From assembly GCA_013407085.1 (NCBI GenBank), contig JACCGJ010014003.1, positions 24,222 to 88,221 on the forward strand: a DNA stretch of 64,000 nucleotides. Reading direction: 5' to 3'. Source of the stretch: Atriophallophorus winterbourni (lineage: Eukaryota; Platyhelminthes; Trematoda; Plagiorchiida; Microphallidae). Shown here piece by piece: positions 1 through 13,200 of the stretch (its first letter is position 1; each line of letters begins with the position of its first letter). The position numbers and the translations under genes are program-made. The notes beneath the pieces are model-generated. The model was not told where the DNA came from, ran no database searches, and worked only from the letters and a program-made list of their open reading frames with translations.

Positions 1-865
1 CTTCATTTATGAATCATTTATTAATGTTGACTGTAGCGAAAAATGTGTTCAGCTTTTGAGAACACAGAACGCTTGTTGTGGTAATTTCGCTTCGAATAAC
101 TGAAACCAATTGAAGGCGATTTCTGTCTTGATCGTAGTAGTGACTTGTTCAATGACTGTGGCTCTTTTTACGGCTGGTGTAACCGCATTGCCTCGCAGCA
201 TGATCGTTGAAAGAAAAGCCAATTCGACCTATTCAAGTGTATACCATAAACATTGTCACACCACAAACACCGGCCTTCGCTTTTTCTTATTTAACAACAT
301 GTATTACATTGATCTTCATGCAGAAAAACTTCTTCAGTTAACTAGATGATTCAAAATTTGGGAATATTTTCGCTTCGTGGTATTTAGATAGGAATATCAA
401 TAATATTATCAGCTACGTGTCGTTGGTGCGAAATGGGTGTCCTACTGATAAACCTTGTCTCATTCTGTGTTACAGTGAAATTATCGCGGTTACCGAAACA
501 AGCGCTAGTCATGCTCTAACGAAGTTTTGTGAATTTATTGTTTCTTCGCATTGAACAATCACATTTTCCCTTATCGCATCGTATCTAAATTGCCCGTTGT
601 ACAACGCCTCAAGTCATCCCTCTGTCTCATCTACTTTGCGTGTTTTTAAACAGTGTATCTCAAATCACTAATATTCACTTCCTTTTTCCATTATCTGCAA
701 ACGTTTAGACGTATCCATACCAAATGTTCCACTAATGCTCGCCATATTTTTCAATTTTCTGTTTGCTCGGTTTGATTTTAAGTTTTTCGTTTTTTTCACC
801 GAAATGCCCAATCGCTTAGTACTACCTTTTTGCATCATTCTGGATCACTCGCTGTTTCTTTGCAG
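1..865. other. Upstream region or intron
   Basis: AT-rich with no recognised coding motif. It ends in a polypyrimidine tract and AG, consistent with an intron leading to exon 1. No promoter element is recognised. Confidence 0.5.
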
Positions 866-1272
866 TCTCCTTTCTGGTGTCATGACACAATCTCCCAGTC
901 ACGATGGCTTACCCAATCTGGCCAACTCGGTTCGTGATGGTTTCGCGTTGAATGTGAATGGTAGTTCGGCCACCACGATGCCGGTACGAAGTCAAACCTT
1001 GAGTGACACTTTCATGCAAAATCTCTCCACCAACGGTGCGGCCCCAGTCCCTCCACCCAACCACCCTAGTTACGATCTACTCGACGCGAGGAGTATCGAC
1101 CCGACTTACGGTACTCACGCGACCCTGCGATCGACCAACGCGAAACACAAAGCCAACACTTTGAACAGTCAGGTGCTCAAAACAAAGCGCCGATGTCCTT
1201 GGTATTATTGGATCATCAGCATTCTGATTTTGGCGTTCTTGCTTGCGTTGGTTCTGGCAGTCTCATTCTCGG
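866..1272 (+). CDS. Teneurin exon 1: cytoplasmic tail and TM helix
   Basis: Candidate start ATG 882. About 105 cytoplasmic residues include a Pro-rich patch APVPPPNHP and a basic stop KTKRRC before a 24-residue hydrophobic helix beginning [12 protein letters not shown]. This is the type II (N-in) signal anchor of teneurins. The exon ends in phase 1 at a strong GTAAGT donor. Vertebrate tails are about 300-400 residues, so this one is short or is completed by upstream exons entering at 866 (phase 2). Confidence 0.85.
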
Positions 1273-4200
1273 GTAAGTCTGGTCACTTTACGACACTCTC
1301 GGTACATTCTCTCTATGGAAGCGAACAGCTCGCCTTGGTCTCGAGAAGTAATTGTTGTGTCTCGCTTTTCCATGTGTGAATTTTATCGTTGCATTGGAAG
1401 CATTCAGATGACGAAATATTATTTTTCAATCACGAGCTACCGCAGCCCTTATTTTTCTATTTGTTCTTCGTCCCACCCAACACTTCCCAAACTTCGGACA
1501 ATCTATCGTGATTTCTACTTGTTATATTTGACTCCTGTTCCAAAGGTTGTCATAGCCGGGGGTGGCAGTGGGGATAAGCTCCCACTGTTTATAAAATGCT
1601 CCCATATGGCGCGCGTCTCAAATAGCCTATGACAACTAAGTCCAGCTTCTGGCCTGCACGAGTGGCTCCCCGGGCCCGGCGGAACTGCTTCTACGAACAG
1701 GAGAAGGGGCGAAGGCGAGTGACTGGCGCCTGAAAACCAGTTTGCTTCGGGCAGGTGTAGCTCGTTAGCCTGGGAGGGCATTTCATCTAAGGGAAGGAAA
1801 ACCCTGATTTTCAACCTCCGCTGTCTTGCGGGATACCCGATAGCGGGAAAGGCTTCGGGAGAAAACCCTGAGGAAAAATCTGCGGCGGTTAGTTGGTGCA
1901 CACCACCTCTTTCTGTCAACTCCCTGCTGCCTTGCAGGTCGCACTTGGTTGTGCAAAGGCTAGAGAAGCTGACTCGAACAAACGCCGCTTTGTATTCAAA
2001 TTCCCAAGAATCTTCATTGAAGCCGACTCATCCTCCAAGAGGAGATAGTCGCACAAACTCAAACTCACTCCTGCTCGAGGTACGTCCTACATTGTTGTTT
2101 GAACCGGTATAATAGAAACCGACTATTCAACTGTGACCGGCCACACCAACCTCTTTCGTTTACCTCACTGACAGGTGGTTGGAGAATAAGTGTTACATTT
2201 GATGCTTTATAGAAAGCCACGGGAAGTTCTCGCCACGCAGAGTTTCCAAAGATGTGTGATTAATTTCGCGTTTCTTCTTATTAAATTACGGCTGGAATTT
2301 TTATTCGACACTTCAAGAGTCAAGATTTTATGGTGAAAAAAGCATTCGCCTTACATGTACCGTTGGGTGACAGCTACAAAAAATACAGAGGATGCAATCA
2401 AAATTCTATTGAGGTGTTTGGTTTTTGTGGGCTCATATAGGATCAACATACAGGACCGTTAGTGGAGTGCTTTTTGATATAAGCATCCAGTTTCGATTTG
2501 AAATCACGGAGCGTAGGAGCGTTCACAATATCCTGTGATAGTACAAATATGCACCGGGATGAAATGACGTCTACAATCGAGTCTTGATTGACTTTTATCA
2601 AATTGCGGAGAGGGTGATTTTCCATCCGCAGTATTTTATATGTTAGGATCATGTCGCTCCTTACTCTCCTTTGGGCAAAATCGGTCAATCCCTGCATGGT
2701 CATTCGCTCTTGGTACGGGATGTGCTGCATCCCATCAACTAGCGGTAAATTTTATCCAGCAATTCAATGTCTCTACGCAGCCATGGTGCCCAAACTGGGA
2801 TCATGCATTCTATCGTTTGATGTATCTAAGTATTTATAATGCGGGGGAAGGGTTTTGGGAGAGAACCGCCCAAATTTTCTCCTCTGCAATCCCAAGATAC
2901 CGCTTGCCCTGTTGAAGACTTTCTGGCAATGACTATTCAGTTTCAATTTATTAGTGATCCAGATCCCGAGATCCTTCTCAGCGCTGGTCCAAGTCAAGTT
3001 TTTATGATAAAAATTATATGTATGCTCGTATTGCCGGCCAAGTTGCAATATTTTACAATTTTACAATTTACATCTGATTTAGTTGAGACCAGTTATACAG
3101 GGCATCCAAGTCAAGCATCAAACAATCTTCAATGGATCGGATTTGCTTCCATATTTTTCATGTCATCAGCAAAAATTACCATCTTGAATCGTACTCCTTG
3201 CGCAATATCATTTATTGATAACAAGGAAAAGATAGGCTCGAGCATTGAATCTCGAGGGACGCCGTGGGTGACATTGATGCTTTTTGCCATCAATGCGGAC
3301 TCGCACATTCTGATCAGGCAGATACTGCGTTATCCACGATAATAAGTGTCTTGTTATCCCATATTGCACTTGCTTTTGCAGAAGCAGGCTGTGGTTGATC
3401 TTATCTAAGGTCTTTGATACATCAATATAGCATGCATGAACGGAGTATCCTAGGTTAAGAGACGTTGCCCAATCGTCCAGATTAATGAGTAGATTTGACA
3501 GACCTCTAGAAATTGTCACTTCTAGGAAGCATTTTCGAGAGGTGCTCAAAGTATGCGATTTGCCATGTAATAAACACGTCCGCGAGACCCACAATGTAAT
3601 ATTCAATACAAGCATGGTCGCTTAAAAAAGAAGTTTGCGAATAATATACCATCGAGCTACCAAACTAGTCAATCGAGCGAATCACCAGCTTAAACTTATT
3701 CGATTTTCCACGTCGTTGTCTCCGACAGGATTTTAGTTCGACTTACAACATTTTGTCTGCCACGAATCCCCCGTTTGCTGTGCTTTTTCAATCTACGGGA
3801 CTCGCACACACACACACACACACTCGCTCACACCTTGACTCTGACCAGCTCACTACCGATGGCCAATCAATTTAGCACGGTGTCAGGCACACAGCACAAA
3901 AGTACTGTACGATTGCACTCACGACTCAACTGTAGATGACATGTTTTGCCGTGAGAGTTTTTTTACCTGGAATAATCTGCCCAATTATGTTGTGAACTCC
4001 CCACATCAAAAACATGTTTCAGAGCAATCTTGATGCCTTTTTGGCCCTTGACCCGTTCATCGAAGAAAACTATTCATCTTGACCCTATGTATCCACATAT
4101 GTCACCCCACTAAGCAACCGAATCCCGTTTTTGCTTGTAATGTTATTCGTAGTTCCCATATTTGTGATTTCTGTAAAGCTATGTGCTTTTAGACTATTAA

Positions 4201-7200
4201 AATTGAATTGAATCGGGTTAAACTTCGTTGTCTACGTGTCCACAGCTGCATATATACATGCACCATACTTGCGCGTCGTTTTTTTCTTTTTCGAACGAGA
4301 CGCTGCCTCGGCCTTCATGCACGTGTAAACTGAAACCACGGAAGCTGTCTGAAGGCGACTTCAACAATTTTATTGATTGACTGTGGGGGGGGGGGGTGTT
4401 TCGTTTCGTTTTCGGTCCGTTGCACGAGAAACATTGTCATGTTGGTGTTGTTTTTTCGATAGCTAAAAACAACATTTGAACCTGATCGATTTAAGGGAAC
4501 GGTTCCATCAAGATCCGCCCTAATTGGTAATCAATTAACGTTTTTTTCCGTTTCCCTATTTTCACACACGGCTTCTTCAACCACGTTTTTTGTGTTTTTT
4601 GTTTTTGTTGTTGTTGGTGGTGGTCTTTTTTCGATCAATGTTGAACATGGATGTACATGACAAGCGCATGATGGTTTCATGTTCGAATGATTAAACAGTC
4701 CGATTCGGGAGGAACAATCTCTCCCGCAGCGCTCAAAGCGATAAACAGTACTCAAACCCACGGTGTCAGTTTTACGTTCACGGCCCGATCTGCAATCGAG
4801 ATCAGTATCTGCCCTTCACTAGCTTGCAGATGACACTTTAGACAGTTCCTCCAAAGTTAATCGCCACGAGCAAGTTCATCCCAACTCGTAGGGGTAAGAA
4901 GAAGAAGAAGAAAAATGGCTTTATTCGAGTACACGAATTTTCAGCGATACTATTAATTCGACCACACAAAATAAAATGTACATTTTAAAAAAAGACATGG
5001 CAAATAAGGATGATCCCACTCTTTATTATACTCTCAGTTTCTTCCTCAAATCGAGAATAACTTTTGTATGATCAACCAAATATCGAGCCAGATAAGGAAT
5101 AAAAGAATTTTTGAATTTCTCAGTTCTTGCATACGGGACGATATGTTGACTACGCGTAGCTGGGAACGATCTGCAAGCCATAAGGACCTCATGCAGTGTG
5201 TGTGCATTATCAGACGATATGACTCTGATTAATCTGTCACATTCACGAAAGTGGCGTTCGACGATCATATCACGAATTAACTCGGTAGAGGAAGAGCTTA
5301 ATCTTGAAATTAATTTGATTCCTCTTCTGATCATCAAAAAATCCTTTTCAAAAAGACCAAGAAAAATTATAGGGGATGCGTAGATTAAAATGGGAACAAT
5401 GCAGTAAAAACAAAATATCTAACTACATCAGGAGGAACAGCTAAAGAACGCAGGCGTAAGGCGTAAAATGATAACCTTCTGACCTTCAAGTACTGTGCAG
5501 TTACATGATCGGTCCATTTGAGACTGTGATAAAATGACGCCAAGATACTTGAAACACTCGCTTCTGTTGAAGTTCGAACCATGGAAGGAATTCGTGGGAA
5601 TTCCTTGAAGCAGAGTTTGACGACACTGACCAGCCAAGTTTGAAAATATTACCTCTTTGCATTTTTGAGGATTTAACGATAAGCTGAGTGAGGGTGACCA
5701 CTGGCCAATGTTAATGTCAAGAGCTTTCATATCTCTTGTGCACACGTCGTTGTACCGTAAGTGCGGTCTGCCCAATGGCCGACGTGCTGATGTCAACTCA
5801 CCATAGTGTAGATCTTTTTGAATACGACTAATTCCATTCTGTACACATGACACAGCCAACATAGGCGCTGCAGTCATTGTCGGGTGAACATGCTCTGTAG
5901 CTCCTACCGTCACGAATCCTTACAATTTAAGACATCCAGGCTGCAAAACGATCAATCTAAAACGTGGTATTATCACAGTGTATAGCAGGTCACTTCACTG
6001 GCTGGTTGTCAGCTGTGAACTGGGATATATCGTTGCTGGGAGTATGTTCGATAATCGATTTTCAAGCTAAAAACACTGGAAGCCGTCGACGATGAAGTGT
6101 GATTATAACAGTAGTTATATGAAAATATTCATTTGCAGTGATTTCCATCACACACCCCACGACCGGTTTCGTAGTAGTTATATCATTTATGAGGAGTAAA
6201 TCGTACAGAGAATGCACTAATCTATAGACAATTCGAAAGGTATCTTGTTTGAACAGTGGCAAAGCTATTCCTCCATGAATTATTCATTGGTTTGCATCAC
6301 CCTTCCCGAATAGGATATCCATCTTCCTAGTCTGTTGTTGTGCTGCCCTAATCGATTAATATTTACAAATAACCTCATCACTTCGCTCCGACTCTATCGC
6401 TGTGTATCAATCTCGCTTGGCTGACACACTCATCGACCTGCTTTGATTGTTCATTACGCTTGCGTCGGTGGCCTGACCTCACAATGTCGTCTGTCTAATT
6501 TCATTTAATGCGTGACTCAACTTCTCCGATCCGCATTACATTACCATGCGAATCTGGTCACACTCCCGCACCAAAGGCATCTCATTTTGTTTGCTTGTGA
6601 ACTCGTCATCGCACCGAGATGGGAAAAAAGCCCTACTGGCAATTCCCATTTCTATCTGTCATTAATTGTCGACATTTTCATCCGGGATGCTCAGCAGTTG
6701 GGAGTATTGATCCGTGCCCCCTCTATTTGTCTTGTTCAACGATGCGATGTTGCTAATCGATTACTTTTGTTATTGGCTTGAATTCGCTGTCTGCATTGTT
6801 AATCAAAAAACCAATGTCTTACACCGCTTTTGGCATGAACGAAGGTCGTTGCTATGTTTCGGCGCGTTCGGTGCCCTTTAGTTAATGAAACTATGATGAT
6901 TTCCGGAGAGTTGCCAGTATAATATGGTTGTATACTGTGTTCGAGAGGAAAACTTTCAGCTCACCCGAATCCTGTACTGGGAAGTCCAAGTCTATGTTCA
7001 GTGATCGAAACCTTACCCTTCACGCAGAAAGCCTAGCCGAGCTACCAAGGCAGCATTCATGTCTGCAGCAAAAAGGCTTTGTGAACTTCGATGCAACGCG
7101 CCTAAGTTGCTGTAATTTTCAATCGATTTCATTGCGGACGAGATCGGATTTACTTCTCTGGAACGCACAAATGCCACCGAAATGGCTTGTGAAATTGGTT

Positions 7201-10200
7201 ATTGGCGTTTCTTGCAGTCTAGCTGAAATGTATATACGCTCGCAGCTTGTGAAATCACAAACAAGTCTATTCTCTCGTTTACTTGTTAAATTGCTAATGT
7301 GTGTTTTATGTTTGTTAATTCTTAAACCACCCTCTGCTCAACACGTTAGCTTAATCCTTTGTCCCTGTCGCCCTTACAGCCATCGAATCTTTTTATCGAT
7401 TGTTCTACCCCCTCTCCCAACCAGGATACTATGACTATCATTGTATTCTCCAGGAATGTTTTTGCAATTCGCTTGAACAGGTCCACTTGAAACTAAAAGA
7501 GCTACAGCTGCTGCTGCATTTGCTCACGTTTTTGTATCGCCTTTGAAAACAAACGTGTTACTTACACCTGCAACGATTGTGACAAACGTTCCAGTAGAAA
7601 CTCGTGCCCAATGCTTGCAATGGGAACACTACGAGGGACTATTCCCTGCATATGACCCAACGTTCGTTTCTCCCGCTTTCCTCTTGTCGAACTTTTCGTT
7701 AGTTTATCCACTGTTAATTCGTTCGTGCCGTGATAAACCTTCATTGCCATGTGATTTATGGCATTCGCGGACCACCACTATTCCGTACTCTGTGTGTGTG
7801 CGCGTGTGCTACCTTTGATGTCTTTTGGTTCGATGGCAGCGTTCGCGCCCGTGAATCGTTTGATATCAAGGCCCTGCGGGTTGTTTATATTTTGCGTCAT
7901 GTTTGACATTTGCACGGACAAAGTTGATCTATCGTAATCACGATTCTCGTAACCAGCTAGCGTAATGGTATGTGATCTTTCAATTTTCATTCGTCGCGCC
8001 TTATTGACGCCGTGCGGAATAAATGCGTTCTTCGATGAATGAAAACTCGCCTAGTATACTTTTTTCCGTAGCAGATAGTCGGCCAACACAAATGCCCCGT
8101 TTATTTGGGCCCTCCCTAAAGTAGATGTTTTCTACTTCACTAGTCATCTGTCTAGGTCTGGGCAACCTGACAGTATCTTAGCCCACGTGTAGTCTGTCAC
8201 TGCACGGCACTTTGCCTGGATCAGGCTTGTGCTTTCATTCATTTATTCACTCATTTCACTGCTCGGCCTGCCCAATGGTTAACACGTTACGTTTCTGTGT
8301 TGTGTCTAATACAAGCGTGCTTGCTTTCAGTGAGATAGGTACACGGTATCGCTGCTGGAAGTTGCTTTGTTCCTGAAACTTCAACGAAACACCTGTATAT
8401 AGAAACTGCTTCTTACAAACCTTGTTTGCCACTCCTCAAAGTGGATTACAACAACGTCGTGCAGCTTTCGTATCCAGCTGATTGACGCGTGTGTAACTAG
8501 TTTTACCGTCTTACAATTAGTAGGATTAGGCAAGCTTACTTGGCTGTGTGATATGAATTCTTGTTATTCCCGTCTGCCTGCCATGCGTACGACTGTCACG
8601 GTTTCTGTCCGTATAGATGAACACTTGAATTTGCCTAATAACCTTCCACGACAAACATCAAATTGGCATGGCGTGTTTTCTGATTGGTTAGCCCTGGACC
8701 TATATTCTCGCTCCTGTCGTCTTACTTTTTTACCCTTCCACTGTCTCGCGTTTTGCATCAAACCCAACCGTTTTGTGTCGATGTGCAGGTCTTTTCAACC
8801 CGGAAAACCCCCCGATTCGTTTAGAACCAGACAAACCTGTGGAGCTCCTGCTTGATCGGATGGGTGTTTGGTCTGGAGAATACCGCGTTCGTACGGCACG
8901 CCATGTGCGCTACAACATCACGGTGACATCGGATCTAACGGTCGTTGGCCTGTACATGCGTCAGAACACGATGCCCACAATCGTGCAATACGATATTTTT
9001 GATCGAATTCGTGGTCACGGCCTGATGCCGCTTCGATCAACCCGTCGTCAGACCATAAGGAGTAAACGCGCTGTGTCAAAATCAAAATCACGTACCTCGT
9101 CTTTGGTACGTTTACTAGTCTCGTGCTTGATAAAAATATTTATTGTGTTATTTTTAATGCGATTACCTTAGTAGTAGTTCAGTGCTGCATTCACTTGTAG
9201 AGCCTCGAGCGAAGGACACAACAGATTAAACCCCACATCCTTGTATGTATGTATGGAAGCGCGAGCCTGATCCAGGCAAAGTGCCGCACAGTCAGAGACT
9301 GTACGTGGGCTGAGATACTGTCAGGTAGCCCAGGCCTAGACATATATGAGAAAGGAATTAATAACTTTACACTATCGCCGCTGAGCTCGCATGAGTCTTT
9401 TAGTGCAAACTAGTCGACATCGTCGGCCATAATGCGAGAAAATCAATGGGCGATCCAAGGTCACGATAACAATCATTGAATTTAATGCCTGAAATCAGGG
9501 ACGCCGCTTCAGTTGTAATAGAACTGAGATCGTCACAAACAGAACGCTCGAAATTCAGCTTTACATTGCATCAAACCCTCTAGTTTGTTGATCAACACGA
9601 TTTGACGTGACTCATTTGGATGGCATTTACGGATGACACGGTTACACCAATTACGACCAGAATTTCAACGGGCTTTTAGACATGTCGACCTTGAAGATAA
9701 TCGTGAATAACACTTAAATATTCTATGGATAATGTCATCAAATTTTCCGGCGAAACATCCTCCAGTATCCTTGAAAAAATCAGTTGTTCGGTCTCCTCTC
9801 CGCCTACCCCAATTCCCCTGATGTCATCAGCTCCGCTTGACCTCGTTGCAGAGTCGCTGCATCAGAGGGAGGAAACTGACATGCGGATGTTGCTCTAATC
9901 GCTCCAAAAATTTGTTTTGATTGAGTTGTGCGCTTGTTTCTCTTTCATCGATGAAGGTATTATTTTATCGAGGTTTATGTTCGTTTTCTCATTCAAGCTT
10001 GGCGGTGATGGTGCTGGTAATGATGGCATCCTTTAATATAATTCAAGCTGGATAAAACCGGTTAACGATTCTGTTTTATACTTTGCATCCATGCTTCGGT
10101 TCGATCTAGAATGATGTTTCACGGGCGCAATCCTTTACTGGCAGTGGTATTCGTGTGATTTGTTCCAGCCTTATAATCGCTCAGTGTTGGTACCTTGTTT

Positions 10201-13200
10201 TTGTGGTTGAGTATGATATCAAACTGTCTATTCGGGGTTTTGTTTTTCTGTTTCTTTATATTTGAAGCGACATTCAGCCATTAAGGACCACCTCGATATG
10301 CTGGTATTATTTTTTCTCAGTGGGCCTTTGGACGTTAGCCTGGAGATGCGTTGAGGCGACCGATACCCGTGACCGATTGTGTGTGAGCAAACATTAGTAC
10401 CCTGGGCAGTGTGCAGGCTAAAACTCGTACAACCATCAGCGTAGCATTCCGCTGTGAGACGTTCCAATTTCATGGCTTTCCGATGTGCGATTTGTTAGAA
10501 CCTGTTTCGATGTGGAATTTGCCGTCAAGGTTAAAGCTTACAGATTCCTGAGCTTTACGCTTTGTGTCAATGCCATGATGCGACATGTCAACAGAAATTA
10601 CTGGAACTTTGTGCTGTACAGTCATTGTCCGTTGAAAGTGGTAACCTTTTTTCCCTCCGTGTCAGCGATTATTTATGCATCTGCACACGTTGGATGTTGA
10701 TCGTCGTCATGTTTAAAGATGGTGATACAATGTGTTTTACATTCGTGTATTCTTGACCGAATCATTCCTTCTGAGCACAGAAAGGCTAACGCATCTACGG
10801 TTTGTTGTGCAAACAACATTCAATTATCATGACCAATTGTAGCAACCCCTGCTGGGTAACTTGTTGTGGCAAACCTCGTTATTCACGCCTATGCTGTTTC
10901 TTCTCGCTAGAACCGCTTCCGAATTCGTGTTACTTTTTATGCAACCTGTCTTCCCGTTGTTCGCTTTCAGCGGCCAGTAGCTCGAGAAACCGGACGCGTG
11001 CATTTCATGGAGGAGGGTGTCTGGTTTTTGGCGTTGGTCAATGATAAACCGAGACCAGAAGCAATTACATTTAGTATTGGTGATGCGGGTACGTAATATC
11101 CTCATCTCGTCATTTTGTTGTGTGCATTGACATTTTTGGAATAGATGTACATAACAGGCGACATTTTGCAACGTCGCACAGGTTATCCCACCTCTAGCCG
11201 GGGAATTATAGGGTCTATACTGTATGTGGTTCGATTTTCTTGAACGTTGACCTTGTTTCTTGAACCCTACTTTAGTGTGGATTGATGTTTTCGCCATATT
11301 GTCCGCAAGCTTCAATCTAATGATAAGTGACCATTCTCCGGTGGGGTACAAACCTGTTTCCCTCGCTGGTTTGTACCCCACTTTCACATCGCATTATATT
11401 TGGTTTGAAACTAATTTTACCAGTAGACGGCAAATTTCAATTTATTTCACCCAGTGTCTTTTAAGTTAACCTCCCTCACGACTTGCTGTTAAGGTCATTT
11501 TACTGACCTCATTGGGTTTCAGAGCTTGTGTTGTCAATCATGTGAATTTAATTCCATTGTTCTGTACAAATATGCAGTTTGTTTAATGCGTTGCCGCTGT
11601 TTTCGTGTATTGTTTGTAATAATGCGGAGCAAGGTACAAGCCACCCAGTTGCAATTGTCTATCTCCATTTGGATAAACTGTTTCACGCACAGCCTTCGGT
11701 CTTCATCATCAAGGAGATCGTTGCATAACTGCCGTACAATCACGACAATTCGAAATCCTAAATAGATTAAGAAGGGTGGGACTTAAATAGCTACAGAATC
11801 TGTAAAAAAAAAGCAAGTGCAAGCTGGACGGATGTCAATCATGCACTCTCTGCTGTGCGCCAAATTAGTGCCATTTCCCTCATATCTGTATTGGCCTGGG
11901 CAACCTGACAGTATCTTAGCCCATGTGCAGTCTCTGACTGTGCGGCACTTCGCCTGGATCAGGCTTGTGCTTTCATACCATACCATACTACTGGGACGAA
12001 GTGTCTACACCTTAAAAGAAAGGTGCATCCATTATAGTTTGGATTTGTATATTGATATACTCTGTATTCGGATGTTGTCGTTGTGATGGGCTCTCAGCAA
12101 GACATTGTACCATTTTGTGAATACTTAGTTGTTTTTCCTTGAGGATCCGTCAACAACCTCTAAACTAAAAACTAACCACATCCCAGCTGGTTATTGTCCC
12201 CGTCAATCTACCCTCATTTCCCCATCGAACCGAATCGTGAGCTCATTGTTTTCTCTTTCAGTCACGGACGATGGCTGTCCGAACGATTGCAGCAACCGTG
12301 GTGTGTGCAATCGAGGCAACTGCGACTGTGTGAATGGGTTCAAAGGCCCCGATTGCTCGATTGGTGAGTCACTTTACCATCGTTACTGATGATGACTATG
12401 AATCTTACTATCTTCACTTGAAAACTGTTGATTCTGAGAAACCGTCCAGGAGTGCATGTGCGGATGTCCTCCGAGCATTGTCGAAAATGGTCCTTCTTAT
12501 TGTTAACTAAAATCGCACCAATTTAGCTTAAGCCCTGCTTGGTTAATAGCGGCTGCAAACCAAACATTGTTTACCGCTTCAGTATTGTTTGGAGTCTTAT
12601 TGAAACTAATCTTACTACCGCTGAGTGATAGGAGCAAAACATCCAAGATTAAGCCGGTAGCTGAGTTTGAATGTAGTGAATTAGACCACTTTCTAATTGC
12701 TGCATTTGGCGCAACAAATCCTTGCAAAATTGCAAAATTATGATTACTCCGTTTTCGTGCAACACCACCCCTGGTTGTGTTTGCCCCAATTGTTTTCTTT
12801 GATTAAGTCGTGTTGTTTCCGAATATGTCGCGTCAAATTTTTAATGTCAGCTTCATTATCCACACATTCGTGCACACGTGAGATGACTGAAAATATCAGC
12901 GCGGTTGTCTGCCACCCAGCCAGTGCACTCCAGAATGTCGCGATTGCTATTCGTGTACAATCATTCGAACTTTTTCAACCATTCTTCACACGCAGTGCAG
13001 CCAGTGGATTTGTCATTATATGCCGCGCAGTGGTATCTTGAAACAATCGAGTTTATGTATAAGAAACGGAATATTAAGTACCATATTTTTTCTATGCTTC
13101 CTCGCTGAGGTCAACTGAGAGTTCACAACTAGCCTCCGCAATTTGCTTTTCTACGGTTTGCTCGGCTGTTTTTATCGCTCTCGGTTTCGGTGTCTGCTTA

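Larger units (their letters stand above)
1273..8788. other. Intron 1 (7.5 kb)
   Basis: Contains LINE leader, LINE relics, SINE-like copies and a decayed hammerhead listed separately. From about 6220 to 8140 nothing was recognised. Confidence 0.8.

Noticed and set aside
110..349. Short open frame with a hydrophobic, signal-peptide-like start
   Set aside because: It starts from TTG, has no recognisable domain and lies in AT-rich sequence ahead of an intron-like acceptor. It could be chance.
1515..1919. Minus-strand 134-codon frame
   Set aside because: It runs antisense through the GC-rich LINE-leader repeat and has no domain pattern.
9690..9910. Possible gag-like retroelement fragment
   Set aside because: No zinc knuckle or consistent frame on either strand.
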